From assembly GCA_910578325.1 (NCBI GenBank), contig CAJTQT010000003.1, positions 171,520 through 235,519 of the forward strand: a stretch of 64,000 nt of DNA, in the 5' to 3' direction. Positions 44,850-53,760 of this stretch are shown piece by piece. The notes beneath the pieces were generated by a model. That model made no database searches. It saw only the letters and a list, made by a program, of their open reading frames with translations, and had not been told where the DNA came from. This stretch comes from an uncultured Christensenella sp. Its GTDB lineage: Bacteria; Bacillota; Clostridia; Christensenellales; CAG-917. Positions within the stretch are counted from its first letter, which is position 1; every line of letters starts with the position of its first letter. Both the position numbers and the translations under genes were made by a program.

Positions 44850-46297
44850 AAAAATCCGTATATCTGATACTGACAGCCGCTGTGATCGCCTGCGTGCTTC
44901 TACCCGTACTTACCGCCTGCAACAACTCCGTCGCGGGAACGGGCGGACGGGACAGACTCGTCGTCTACAACTGGGAAGACTATATAGACCTCGATATGTG
45001 CGACGATTTTGCGGCATACTATAAGGAAGTTACGGGACGCTCGCTCGAAGTCACGTACACCACCTTCGACACCAACGAAACGATGATGACCAAAGTGCTC
45101 AAAGGCGACGCAAACGTCGACCTTATCTGCCCTTCCGAGTATTCTATCGAAAAACTTCTGCTCGCGGGATGCCTGCTCAACCACAAAGACGTTCTTGCCG
45201 ACATTGCTCCGCAAGCGGAACAACTCGGTCTTACGTTCGACGGTATGAGCAGTCTCGGCAACGGGGACGGGAACGTGGAGCCCGATATAATGAACGTCAT
45301 ACGTCCTATGTTCGGCGCGCTTGAAGGCAGCGACGGAAAAACGTACGATATGACGGAGTATATGGTTCCCTACTTCTGGGGAACGCTCGGAATCCTCTAC
45401 AATACTAACGTCATATCCGAGGAAGAACTCGACGAGTACGGCTGGGGCGTACTCTGGAACGTACAGAAGAATCCTCTCCTCGAAAATAAGATTCTTATGA
45501 AAGACAGCGTGCGCGACAGTTACGCTGCGGCAGTGTTCTATATGTATGAATACGGTCTGCTTCCCGAGGGCTACGAAGACTATTCCGTCCAGCAACTCAT
45601 CAACTGCACCGACGAACCCATACTCAGAACCGCTGAACGTATTCTCACCGAACAGCGCGCGCATATATCGGGATACGAAGTCGATTTCGGAAAAGACGAT
45701 ATGATAAATGAAATCGTCTACGCCGACCTCGCTTGGAGCGGCGACGCTATGTACGCAATAGAAGAAGGCGACTACGACGAGGAAACCGACACCTATCAAC
45801 TCGGCTATTACGTGCCCTCTTCCGCAAGCAATATCTGGTACGACGGCTGGGTGATTCCCACAACCGTAAACAATAAACTTGCGGCGATGATGTTTATAGA
45901 CTATATGTGCCGCCCGATGAACGGAATACGCAATTCTATGGAAGTTTGCTACACCTCCGCAGTGGCGAAAGATAAACTCAGACAGGACGAGGACGTATGC
46001 GCTTTCATCGAAGAGAACGAATACGACATAGACGAATATTTCGACGACGAAGTCCGCTATCCCGTCATCAACGAAACGCTGGGCGTTATGCGCGACTTCG
46101 GCGCAAGAAACGACGACCTCGTGAATATGTGGCAACGCGCAAAATCGGGCGCGGGAATCGACTCTTCCCTCTGGTGGATACTATTTGTCATAATTCTCGG
46201 AATCGGGCTTGTAGTCGGAGCATACTTTGCAATGCAGGCGTTAAAAATGCGTCCGCGCAAAACCCCGAGTAAATCCGAGGATTCTAAGGAACTGTAA
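44846..46297 (+). CDS. potD: Polyamine-binding lipoprotein PotD with extra C-terminal membrane helix
   Basis: The extracellular solute-binding protein that hands polyamines to PotBC. A type II signal peptide ends in LTACNN (lipobox Cys about 25). VYNWEDYIDLDMCDDF and GILYNTNVIS match the PotD/PotF fold. Unusually, a hydrophobic segment (WWILFVIILGIGLVVGAYFA, about residues 444-463) and a basic tail follow the binding domain, so the 483-residue protein would be held at both ends. PotD is normally about 350 residues without this helix; part of the extra length is in acidic surface loops. Confidence 0.95.
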   Translation: MKKSVYLILTAAVIACVLLPVLTACNNSVAGTGGRDRLVVYNWEDYIDLDMCDDFAAYYKEVTGRSLEVTYTTFDTNETMMTKVLKGDANVDLICPSEYSIEKLLLAGCLLNHKDVLADIAPQAEQLGLTFDGMSSLGNGDGNVEPDIMNVIRPMFGALEGSDGKTYDMTEYMVPYFWGTLGILYNTNVISEEELDEYGWGVLWNVQKNPLLENKILMKDSVRDSYAAAVFYMYEYGLLPEGYEDYSVQQLINCTDEPILRTAERILTEQRAHISGYEVDFGKDDMINEIVYADLAWSGDAMYAIEEGDYDEETDTYQLGYYVPSSASNIWYDGWVIPTTVNNKLAAMMFIDYMCRPMNGIRNSMEVCYTSAVAKDKLRQDEDVCAFIEENEYDIDEYFDDEVRYPVINETLGVMRDFGARNDDLVNMWQRAKSGAGIDSSLWWILFVIILGIGLVVGAYFAMQALKMRPRKTPSKSEDSKEL

Positions 46298-46318
46298 TCC
46301 ATCTGATCGCACTCACAC

Positions 46319-46347
46319 AGACGGCTCTTTCAAGAGCCGTCTTTTTT
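46319..46347 (+). terminator. pot operon terminator
   Basis: AGACGGCTCT/AGAGCCGTCT with loop TTCA, then TTTTTT. Confidence 0.93.
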
Positions 46348-46376
46348 GTTAATTAGACGCAATCGGAGACAAACGC

Positions 46377-46405
46377 TTGCTAAGTGCTTAAAATGACAAT
46401 ATAAT
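46377..46405 (+). promoter_or_regulatory. CDF transporter promoter, leaderless type
   Basis: -35 TTGCTA (46377-46382), 17 bp, -10 TATAAT (46400-46405), eight bases, then ATG 46414. No Shine-Dalgarno. Confidence 0.8.
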
Positions 46406-46413
46406 GTCTTTAT

Positions 46414-47577
46414 ATGAAATTCGCGCGAAGGCTGCTTGTCAAAAATTACAGGAATACCGACGATCCGCAGGTCAGAACACGCTACGGTTTATCCGCAGGT
46501 ATTTTCGGCATAATTTCCAACACCCTACTCTGCGCGTTTAAACTCGTCGTCGGCATTCTCGGCCACAGCGTAACTCTCATTGCGGACGCAGTCAACAACC
46601 TGTCCGACGCGGGAAGCAGCGTGGTCACTCTTATCGGCTTTAAGTTGGCGGCGATTCCGCCCGACAAAAAGCATCCTTTCGGACACGCAAGATACGAATA
46701 TATCACCGGTCTAATTGTGTCTATGGTCATACTGTTCATCGGCATTTTACTTTTGAAATCGTCGATCGAAAAGTGCATAACTCCCGAACAAGTTACGGTC
46801 TCGGTTTACACATACGTAGTTCTCGGAGTTGCCATACTGATAAAACTGTTTCAAATGTTTCTGTATCTCGACTTTTCAAAGGCGATAAACAGCGGCGCGC
46901 TCAAAGCGTCGGCAGCGGACAGCCGCAACGACGTCATTGCTACCTCCGTCGTGCTTGTGTCCGCAATCGTAATAGACGTCGCAGGTATAAATATTGACGG
47001 ATACGCCGGCATTGCGGTTTCGCTGTTCATAATAATATCAAGCGTGTTTATGCTCAAAGAGTCTATGAGTCCGATTCTCGGAGAAAAGCCTGACGAAGAA
47101 CTCGTCGAAAAAATCAGGAATAAAATTCTGTCCTACGACGGCGTGATAGGAATACACGACCTTGTCGTACACAATTACGGCGCAAAACAGTTGTTCGTAA
47201 TAGCGCACGTAGAAGTGCCCGATGACATAGACCTTAATAAAACCCACGATTTGATTGACAACATCGAACACGATTTCCGCGAGGAAATGAACGTGCGTCT
47301 AAACCTGCACCCCGATCCGGTAGACGTCAATAACGCCCTGCTTTCCGAACTTAAACTGAAAGCCGAAACTACGCTAAAAAAACTGAACGAAAATATTTCG
47401 ATACACGATTTCAGAATGGTAAGCGGACCGACGCATACAAATCTCGTATTCGACGCGGTTTTGCCGTTTGAAAGCAAACTCTCGATCTCGGATATCCAAA
47501 CCGCCCTCGAAGAGGACTTCGAAAACGAGGACGTAAAATATTATTTTGTTATAGATATAGACAGACAAATGACCTGA
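46414..47577 (+). CDS. Cation diffusion facilitator transporter
   Basis: This membrane antiporter exports divalent metal (Zn2+, Fe2+, Mn2+ or similar). The 387-residue protein has six helices; the metal site is formed by DAVNNLSDAGSS in helix 2 and DSRNDVIATS in helix 5, with HPFGHARYEYI between. The cytoplasmic C-terminal domain (VIGIHDLVVHNYGAKQLFVIAHVEV) is followed by a second alpha/beta repeat, giving a longer tail than the usual 290-310-residue members. The metal cannot be read from the sequence. It is followed 17 nt later by yhbY. Confidence 0.93.
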   Translation: MKFARRLLVKNYRNTDDPQVRTRYGLSAGIFGIISNTLLCAFKLVVGILGHSVTLIADAVNNLSDAGSSVVTLIGFKLAAIPPDKKHPFGHARYEYITGLIVSMVILFIGILLLKSSIEKCITPEQVTVSVYTYVVLGVAILIKLFQMFLYLDFSKAINSGALKASAADSRNDVIATSVVLVSAIVIDVAGINIDGYAGIAVSLFIIISSVFMLKESMSPILGEKPDEELVEKIRNKILSYDGVIGIHDLVVHNYGAKQLFVIAHVEVPDDIDLNKTHDLIDNIEHDFREEMNVRLNLHPDPVDVNNALLSELKLKAETTLKKLNENISIHDFRMVSGPTHTNLVFDAVLPFESKLSISDIQTALEEDFENEDVKYYFVIDIDRQMT

Positions 47578-47594
47578 CTGTACGGAGGTAAACA

Positions 47595-47888
47595 ATGATA
47601 AACAGCGGACAACGCGCAAAACTGCGTTCGATGGCGCAAAACCTGAATCCTATTTTCCACATAGGCAAAAACGGAATAAACGAGAACTTTATAAGCGACA
47701 TCGACACCGCTCTCGAAGCGCACGAACTTATAAAAATTTCCGTCCTGCGCAACTCGGATATGAGCGCCAAAGAAAGTATGGAAATACTCTCGCAGGCAAC
47801 CGCCGCGGAACCTGTGACGGCAATCGGAAGTAAATTCGTAATTTACAGACGCAGTACGCGCGATAATGTAGAACATATTCAAATCTGA
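47595..47888 (+). CDS. yhbY: YhbY-family CRM-domain RNA-binding protein
   Basis: The 97-residue single CRM domain (LRSMAQNLNPIFHIGKNGIN with the GxxG-like GKNG loop; IKISVLRNS; IGSKFVIYRRS) is a 50S assembly factor in bacteria. GGAGG lies 7 nt before the ATG. It is probably co-transcribed with the CDF gene. Confidence 0.95.
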   Translation: MINSGQRAKLRSMAQNLNPIFHIGKNGINENFISDIDTALEAHELIKISVLRNSDMSAKESMEILSQATAAEPVTAIGSKFVIYRRSTRDNVEHIQI

Positions 47889-47918
47889 TATATAATCGCG
47901 GTAAAGACAATACTACAC

Positions 47919-47947
47919 TTGCCGCAAATCGCGATTAGGTGTATAAT
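47919..47947 (+). promoter_or_regulatory. Promoter of the 59-codon gene, leaderless type
   Basis: -35 TTGCCG (47919-47924), 17 bp, -10 TATAAT (47942-47947), seven bases (ATAAGTT), then ATG 47955. Confidence 0.7.
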
Positions 47948-47954
47948 ATAAGTT

Positions 47955-48134
47955 ATGGATTACGAAAAAGCAAAACTCTCCCCTATCACCGAGAGCGGCG
48001 AAGACACCAAAACCGCCGCCCAAAAAGAAGCGAGAGAACAACTAAACCGCAATCGCGCGCAGACTCAACGCTATAAACAGCGTTATTTCGAGTACTACGA
48101 CGACGTAAAAATCAACCACAGAGAAGACTGGTAA
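47955..48134 (+). CDS. Small highly charged protein, 59 residues
   Basis: MDYEKAKLSPITESGEDTKT begins the protein; the middle is Gln/Arg/Glu-rich (AREQLNRNRAQTQRYKQRYF) and is probably one helix; it ends NHREDW. Codon use matches the neighbours, and it has a good promoter 8 nt upstream, so I take it as real despite its size. No family recognised. It ends 46 nt before trkA and could be its operon leader gene. Confidence 0.6.
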   Translation: MDYEKAKLSPITESGEDTKTAAQKEAREQLNRNRAQTQRYKQRYFEYYDDVKINHREDW

Positions 48135-48180
48135 AGATATTGACGGATTCATCCGCCGATAAATATATACACGAGGATTT

Positions 48181-49533
48181 ATGGATATTATAATTTCGGG
48201 GCTCGGCTCCGTCGGAACAACAATTATGCAGGAACTCGCAAAAGAGGGACATAACATAGTTGTTATCGACAGCAACAGCGCAAAGGTCGAAGACGCTATA
48301 AACGCCTACGACGTAAAAGGAGTAATAGGCAACTGCGCAAGCAGCGAAGTGCTTGAAGAGGCGAACGTAAGTTCCGCCGAACTTCTGATTGCCTGTACTT
48401 CACACGACGAACTCAATATTCTGTGCTGTATAATAGCAAACAAACTCGGCGTAAAAAAGACTATCGCGCGCGCTTCTAAGCCCGAATATCTGGAACTGTT
48501 CAAAAACGAAGGCGACCTCGGGCTAAGTCTTATGGTCAACCCCCAGTACGAGTCCGCTATGGAAATCAGCAGAATGCTGCGCTTCCCTTCCGCAATCAAA
48601 GTGAATCATTTCAGCGGCGGAAAAGTAGAACTTGTGGAATTCCGTGTTACGCAGGGTTCGACGCTTATCGGGACTTCTCTTAAAACTCTGAACAAAAATT
48701 TCAAGGCAAAAGTGCTTATCTGCGCCGCACAGCGCGACGGAAAGGCGATTATTCCTACCGGCGACTTCACCATACAGGCGGAAGACAGGCTGTTCCTCAC
48801 CGCAACCACAAAAAATATATCGCTGTTTTTCAAACAACTCGGCTGGAACAAACAAGCCAAAAACGTCATTATCGTCGGAGGTTCGCGCACGGCGTTTTAT
48901 CTTTGCGAGGAACTCGAACGCGTCGGCATACGAGCCAAAATCATAGAGAAAAACAAAAAGAAATGCACTATGCTCTCCGACACATTCAGTAAAACGGAAG
49001 TAGTGTGCGGAGACGGCACCGATCAGGAACTTCTTTTGGAAGAAGGGCTCGAATATACGGACGCGTTCGTCGCGCTCGGCAATCAGGACGAGCAGAATAT
49101 AATAATGAGTATGTTCGCCTCTTCCCGCGACGTCCCGAAAGTCATCACCAAAATAGACCAACTGAGTTATTACGATATGCTGCAAAAAAGCGGCATTTAC
49201 AGCGCGGTTTCAACAAAGAACTCCACTGCGGATCAGATTGTGCGTTTCGTACGTATTTTGGGCAATAAGGACAGCGCGGACGTTCAACGCATCTTCCACA
49301 TAATCGACAACACCACGGAGGTTCTGGAATTCAGGGCCGCGGACAATTTCAAAAAATTCAGCGTACCGATTCAGAATCTGAATCTAAGGCGGCATTTGCT
49401 CGTAGCGGGCATAATTCGAAGCGGCATTCTCATCACCCCATCCGGTCAGGACACCATAGAAAAAGGCGACAGCGTAATTATTGTCGCCAAAGACGCGACT
49501 CTTTCGAGTCTGAACGATATTTTGGATTTCTAA
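48181..49533 (+). CDS. trkA: Potassium uptake regulatory subunit TrkA
   Basis: The 450-residue cytosolic ring subunit gates TrkH. It has two RCK repeats, each a NAD-binding Rossmann unit (MDIIISGLGSVGTTIMQELAK at residue 1; NVIIVGGSRTAFYLCEELER near 231; acidic D/E at the strand-2 ends) followed by a TrkA-C domain (VEFRVTQGSTLIGTSLKTL; LEFRAADNFKKFSVPI). In the second unit the first glycine-rich loop is GGSRTAFY rather than GxGxxG. GAGG lies 5 nt before the ATG. trkH follows after 4 nt. Confidence 0.96.
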   Translation: MDIIISGLGSVGTTIMQELAKEGHNIVVIDSNSAKVEDAINAYDVKGVIGNCASSEVLEEANVSSAELLIACTSHDELNILCCIIANKLGVKKTIARASKPEYLELFKNEGDLGLSLMVNPQYESAMEISRMLRFPSAIKVNHFSGGKVELVEFRVTQGSTLIGTSLKTLNKNFKAKVLICAAQRDGKAIIPTGDFTIQAEDRLFLTATTKNISLFFKQLGWNKQAKNVIIVGGSRTAFYLCEELERVGIRAKIIEKNKKKCTMLSDTFSKTEVVCGDGTDQELLLEEGLEYTDAFVALGNQDEQNIIMSMFASSRDVPKVITKIDQLSYYDMLQKSGIYSAVSTKNSTADQIVRFVRILGNKDSADVQRIFHIIDNTTEVLEFRAADNFKKFSVPIQNLNLRRHLLVAGIIRSGILITPSGQDTIEKGDSVIIVAKDATLSSLNDILDF

Positions 49534-49537
49534 GCCT

Positions 49538-51010
49538 ATGAATTACAGATTGATTGCTTTCGTACTCGGAGAAATTGCGCTGATAATGGGTGCCATATTG
49601 TGCATCCCTATGTTTATGGCGCTCGGATTTCACGAGAACCACACTCTCGCGGCGTACGGTATCGCCATCGGCGTATGCGTCCTGCTCGGAGGAATAGGGC
49701 TTGCCCTGCGCCCTCCGAAAGATAAACGCGATTTGCGTCCTTCAAGCGGATTTGCCATCTGCGGAATGCTTTGGATCGTCATCGCGCTCATAGGCGCGCT
49801 TCCCTACTGCATTTCGGGTTATATTCCCAACTACGCGGACGCTCTGTTCGAAACCGTGTCGGGATTCACGACCACAGGCGCAAGCATTCTCAGCGACGTG
49901 GAAGCGTTGCCTAAATCCCTGCTTTTCTGGCGCGCGCTCACTCAGTGGCTGGGAGGAATGGGAGTTCTTGTTCTCGCCATAGCGATTTTGCCGCACAACG
50001 ACAAAATGTCTACTGCGCTTGCAAAGGCGGAAATACCGGGGCCGCAGTTCGGAAAACTGGTCAGCAAACTGCGTTTTACTTCGCGCATACTCTACGCCAT
50101 ATACATCGTAATGACGCTGGTTCTTATAGGTATACTTTGCGCTTGCAAAATGCCCGTATTCGACAGTTTCTGTCACGCGTTTTCAACGGCTTCCACCGGC
50201 GGATTTTCTGTAAAAAACGCGAGCATTGCGGCATATAATTCAGTTTCTATTGAAGTTGTCATCACAATATTTATGGTGTTGTTCTCCGTCAATTTCAATA
50301 TCTATTTTATGATTATAATCGGGCATTTTTTCAAAGCCATCCGAAGCGAGGAACTCATCTGTATGTTTATCATCTTCTTCGTTGCGGTTGCCGCGATAAC
50401 CGTTGACCTCTGCACAAGGCACACATTCGGAAGCGTAGGAGAAGCGCTCAGATACAGCAGTTTTAACGTCGCGTCGGTAATGTCCACAACAGGTTTCGGA
50501 ACGGCTGATTTTACGGGTTGGTCCACCATATCGCAAATGATGCTTTTGGGAATTATGTGCATAGGCGGCTCGGCAGGCTCCACCGCCGGCGGAATGAAAG
50601 TATCGCGTTTTATCATCCTATCAAAATCATCGCTGATAAACCTGCGCAAAACTCTCTCCCCTCGCTCCGTCTATTCCCTTAAAATCGACGGAAAGCCGGT
50701 CGGCGAGGACACCGTTGTAAACGTACAGAATTTCTTCGTACTGTACGTATTGATTATTATCGTTTCCACACTGCTCATTTCCATTCCGTCTGCAAAAATG
50801 GAAGGAAATATGTTTGAGACGAATTTTACCGCAGTCATATCCTGTTTCAACAACATAGGACCGGGGCTCGGTGCCGTCGGCCCCGCAGGCAACTACGGAG
50901 GATACAGCGTTTTCTCTAAACTGATACTGAGTATGGATATGCTTTTAGGCAGACTCGAAATACTGCCAATACTGCTTATGTTCTCATTTAAATCATGGAA
51001 ACGCGTTTAA
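49538..51010 (+). CDS. trkH: Potassium uptake membrane subunit TrkH
   Basis: The 490-residue channel-like subunit imports K+. The selectivity loops are visible: FTTTGASILSD (repeat 1), FSTASTGGFSVKN (repeat 2), MSTTGFGTADF (repeat 3) and CFNNIGPGLGAVGP (repeat 4), each with the conserved glycine. GGSAGSTAGGMKVSR is the intramembrane-loop gate region. The start has no clear Shine-Dalgarno and is likely coupled to trkA. Confidence 0.97.
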   Translation: MNYRLIAFVLGEIALIMGAILCIPMFMALGFHENHTLAAYGIAIGVCVLLGGIGLALRPPKDKRDLRPSSGFAICGMLWIVIALIGALPYCISGYIPNYADALFETVSGFTTTGASILSDVEALPKSLLFWRALTQWLGGMGVLVLAIAILPHNDKMSTALAKAEIPGPQFGKLVSKLRFTSRILYAIYIVMTLVLIGILCACKMPVFDSFCHAFSTASTGGFSVKNASIAAYNSVSIEVVITIFMVLFSVNFNIYFMIIIGHFFKAIRSEELICMFIIFFVAVAAITVDLCTRHTFGSVGEALRYSSFNVASVMSTTGFGTADFTGWSTISQMMLLGIMCIGGSAGSTAGGMKVSRFIILSKSSLINLRKTLSPRSVYSLKIDGKPVGEDTVVNVQNFFVLYVLIIIVSTLLISIPSAKMEGNMFETNFTAVISCFNNIGPGLGAVGPAGNYGGYSVFSKLILSMDMLLGRLEILPILLMFSFKSWKRV

Positions 51011-51032
51011 TTCAGTTTAAATATCCGCAAAT

Positions 51033-51062
51033 AAAAATCCACCAGTCGAACTGGTGGTTTTT
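51033..51062 (+). terminator. Hairpin after trkH
   Basis: CCACCAG/CTGGTGG with loop TCGAA, then TTTTT. It may serve as trkH terminator and also marks one end of the noncoding element below. Confidence 0.8.
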
Positions 51063-51388
51063 AATTTGAGGGTAAAACCCTCTGTTATTAGCATAGCGAA
51101 ATCGCTTACCCGTAGTCCGCCTTTTGCGTTCGCTAACTTAAACTTTTGCATCTACTCTTTTTTTCATTGTTAGCGTGTTATGCTCAACACATACTGCCAT
51201 TATTTAATTGTTTTGTGTTGGCATTATCCTGTTTCTCTGCTAATATTATGCTGTCATTATTTTTAATAACAATTCCTCCTTGCTAAATATGTTATAGTTT
51301 TGCGGACTACTTCCACATTCTAACATAGGAGGATTATTTTTGTTCACCGGTAAACCTCTACTGAACCACCGGACTATCCGGTGGTTTT
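51033..51388. mobile_element. Noncoding IS200/IS605-like remnant or structured RNA element
   Basis: About 350 bp without a reading frame. It is bounded by two similar hairpins (CCACCAG...CTGGTGG at 51039-51057 and CCACCGG...CCGGTGG at 51366-51384), which resemble the subterminal palindromes of IS200/IS605 elements. Inside are GAGGGT-AAA-ACCCTC and AGCGAAATCGCT hairpins near 51068-51107, a distant pair GTAGTCCGC (51113-51121) with GCGGACTAC (about 51302-51310), and AGGAGG motifs on both strands. No transposase remains. A MITE derived from such an element, or a relic leader of its transposase gene, would fit. Confidence 0.4.
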
Positions 51389-51395
51389 GTGTAAC

Positions 51396-51429
51396 AAAAA
51401 AAGGACGCTCATACGAGCGTCCTTTTTTT
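51396..51429. terminator. Bidirectional terminator
   Basis: GGACGCTC/GAGCGTCC with loop ATAC, flanked by seven A and seven T. It ends the hydrolase gene on the minus strand. Confidence 0.93.
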
Positions 51430-51441
51430 ATAGACAGATTA

Positions 51442-53469
51442 TCAGCCCATTACATAAGCGAAAGAGGCGGCGGTATTTGCACAGGTAACTATCGTAAACA
51501 GCATAGTGTTTATAAATGCTCCCAGCCACATATTGCCGGTCTTTGCCGTCATTCTTCTTGAAATAACGGTGGATATCGCAAGAATCGGAACCATAGGTAT
51601 CAAAACTATGTATCCCAATGCCATATCAGACTGCCACATAACGCCCGAAGACCTAAACTGACCGTATTGAATCGATATTGCGAGAATCACGCCGAACACA
51701 TTGAAGAATACGTTAATAAGAGTGCTTGCCCATTCGGGAAGATTCTTCGCGCGGTAGTTCTCGTTGAATATCGCACTGATGATAAAGAAAATACCGAAGA
51801 ACACGGCGTAACGCACCATAGTGGGCAACATAACGCCGACATCGAAGACTTTAACAGCAAACGTCCAGATTCGGAAGTCAACAGTCCATATCGACCAGTT
51901 CACAAAAGTGACGAAATAGAGGGAGAATACCACAATCGCCGCAAGCAGGAAAGATTTGGCTATACCTGCAATACCTGTGCTTATTTTTGCGGAAGCAAAC
52001 GGATTCTCGATATACGTTCCAGCATTTTCACGGTATTTAGCGCGATAAACGATTGTATTTACAAGCCAGAAGAACAGAATTACCGCTAACGAGAACAGCG
52101 CGACTACAACTGCCCATATTGCAACCCAGTTCGTCGTATCCTGCGGGAACAACTGCGTATTCGGGAAGACCTTACGTCCGTATTCGGTTGCAACGTCGTG
52201 AATGATAAATCCACTGAAAAACATTATTCCCAATGCACCGAGCCAATAGGTTATATTTTTCAATACGCCCTTCAAAGGTTTTGGCTCGACCGGCACGTTC
52301 GCGCCGACAAACACGAGTTCGCCTGCTTCGTTGGTTTGTTTCTTACCCACTGCAAGCGAACGGAACAGCGGCGTAGTAAGCAACAGGCTCACCAACGGGA
52401 ATATCATTGCAAACAGCGCAATCATACCGATGAACGAGAACAAATCTTTTACCCACCAGGACTGACTGCCCTTTGCAATATACTTCGCCCCCGCGGGAGT
52501 TCCGAATGAGTTATAGAAGAAATCGATTACCGCTTCCGCGCCGTCAACAGAGTAGTGAACCTGCGGATGTACTCCGGGTATTTCGTAAATTACTCTTATA
52601 GCGCCCTCGACTTCTTTGCCTGCCTCGGGTGTCACAAGTTGACCGCCTACATATATGCCGCCGTTAACGACGTCTCCTTCCATAGAGGCGTTTCCTACGT
52701 ATTTTTTTGCTTCGGAAGTCGACAGCCAATCTCTCGAAAGCGTGCCGCCGTCTTCTTTGGTAGTGTAAAAGAACTCATCGTCTTTCGACTTCAAAAATCC
52801 GACGTCAACCCCGGGTCCCGCCATTAAAAAGGTGCTCCACGACTGCATAAGCCCCGCAGAAACTATACCAAGACCGCCGGTAAGCGTACTGTCGCTCATA
52901 AGCGTCATAGCAGTGGTATATCCGCCCATCGAGTGTCCGGAAATACCGATTTTCGCTTTGTCGACATAATCGAGATTGTACAGATATTTTGCGCTGTCAT
53001 ACAATCCGTTTGTAGCCATCATAGCGTTCTGGTTGCCGGAGTTCTTATAATTTCCGTGGCCTTCTCTGTCAACGGCAAGAACCACAAAACCGCGACGCGC
53101 AAGTTCAATAGCATTTTGAAGTTGCATTTCGCGGTTGTTCAGATATCCGTGCGTAAGTACAACGGCAGGCACAGGATTTTCGGAAGTAGCGGTTTTCGGC
53201 TTGAAAAGAAGACCGCTGACGACTTTTCCGTCTACGTTCTTCGTTTCCACGACAAGTTCGCCCGTCTCTTTGTTTATAGACTGAACTTCCTTTGTTCCCT
53301 TGTTGGTTTCATTTCTCAAATCCGAAACCGAAACGGACCAACCGTCCGTCTGTACTGCGGATTGCACAAAACTCGTCACTAATATTACTGCAAGACATAT
53401 TACGAGAAAAAGAACAGCGACTTTATGCTTTTTGCAATACGCAATAAAATTGTCTTTTAAATAACCCAT
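51442..53469 (-). CDS. Membrane-embedded alpha/beta hydrolase
   Basis: The 675-residue protein has an N-terminal anchor (residues about 18-40), an external alpha/beta hydrolase domain (about 75-330), then about six to seven C-terminal helices. Catalytic elements: HGYLNNREMQ (oxyanion side), nucleophile Ser in ISGHSMGGYTT, and a candidate base in PGVHPQVHYS. The hydrolase part recalls dienelactone hydrolase/acylaminoacyl peptidase-like folds. It stands opposite a PocR-AraC regulator. Its promoter has a good -10 (TATAAT, about 53480) but a poor -35, as in activator-dependent promoters. Confidence 0.82.
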   Translation of the reverse strand: MGYLKDNFIAYCKKHKVAVLFLVICLAVILVTSFVQSAVQTDGWSVSVSDLRNETNKGTKEVQSINKETGELVVETKNVDGKVVSGLLFKPKTATSENPVPAVVLTHGYLNNREMQLQNAIELARRGFVVLAVDREGHGNYKNSGNQNAMMATNGLYDSAKYLYNLDYVDKAKIGISGHSMGGYTTAMTLMSDSTLTGGLGIVSAGLMQSWSTFLMAGPGVDVGFLKSKDDEFFYTTKEDGGTLSRDWLSTSEAKKYVGNASMEGDVVNGGIYVGGQLVTPEAGKEVEGAIRVIYEIPGVHPQVHYSVDGAEAVIDFFYNSFGTPAGAKYIAKGSQSWWVKDLFSFIGMIALFAMIFPLVSLLLTTPLFRSLAVGKKQTNEAGELVFVGANVPVEPKPLKGVLKNITYWLGALGIMFFSGFIIHDVATEYGRKVFPNTQLFPQDTTNWVAIWAVVVALFSLAVILFFWLVNTIVYRAKYRENAGTYIENPFASAKISTGIAGIAKSFLLAAIVVFSLYFVTFVNWSIWTVDFRIWTFAVKVFDVGVMLPTMVRYAVFFGIFFIISAIFNENYRAKNLPEWASTLINVFFNVFGVILAISIQYGQFRSSGVMWQSDMALGYIVLIPMVPILAISTVISRRMTAKTGNMWLGAFINTMLFTIVTCANTAASFAYVMG

Positions 53470-53626
53470 TACTTTCTCCTATATTATAAATTTCAGATAA
53501 TGACGGCAGACTGTAATTTCACCTCCTCATATGTCCACCGACAGCCGAGATATCTCCTATCGCGGCCGCAACGAACGCAGCACTGTTTTTGCGCCCGATT
53601 TCATATTCTATTTTTATGTTAGACGA

Positions 53627-53673
53627 TTGAAAAAATCTTTTCAATTGACAAAAATGTCCGATTATTGTACTAT
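53627..53673 (+). promoter_or_regulatory. Promoter of the PocR-AraC gene with adjacent inverted repeat
   Basis: -35 TTGACA (53645-53650), 17 bp, -10 TACTAT (53668-53673). TTGAAAA-AATC-TTTTCAA (53627-53644) abuts the -35. The rest of the 291-nt gap toward 53470 holds the weak divergent promoter of the hydrolase gene. Confidence 0.7.
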
Positions 53674-53760
53674 TTTGTTGTACTTTCTTGTTGCACTTTC
53701 TTGTCATCTCAAAATTACCACGTATAGTAATGCGCCTGAAGGTAAAATTTAGGAGGTTCT

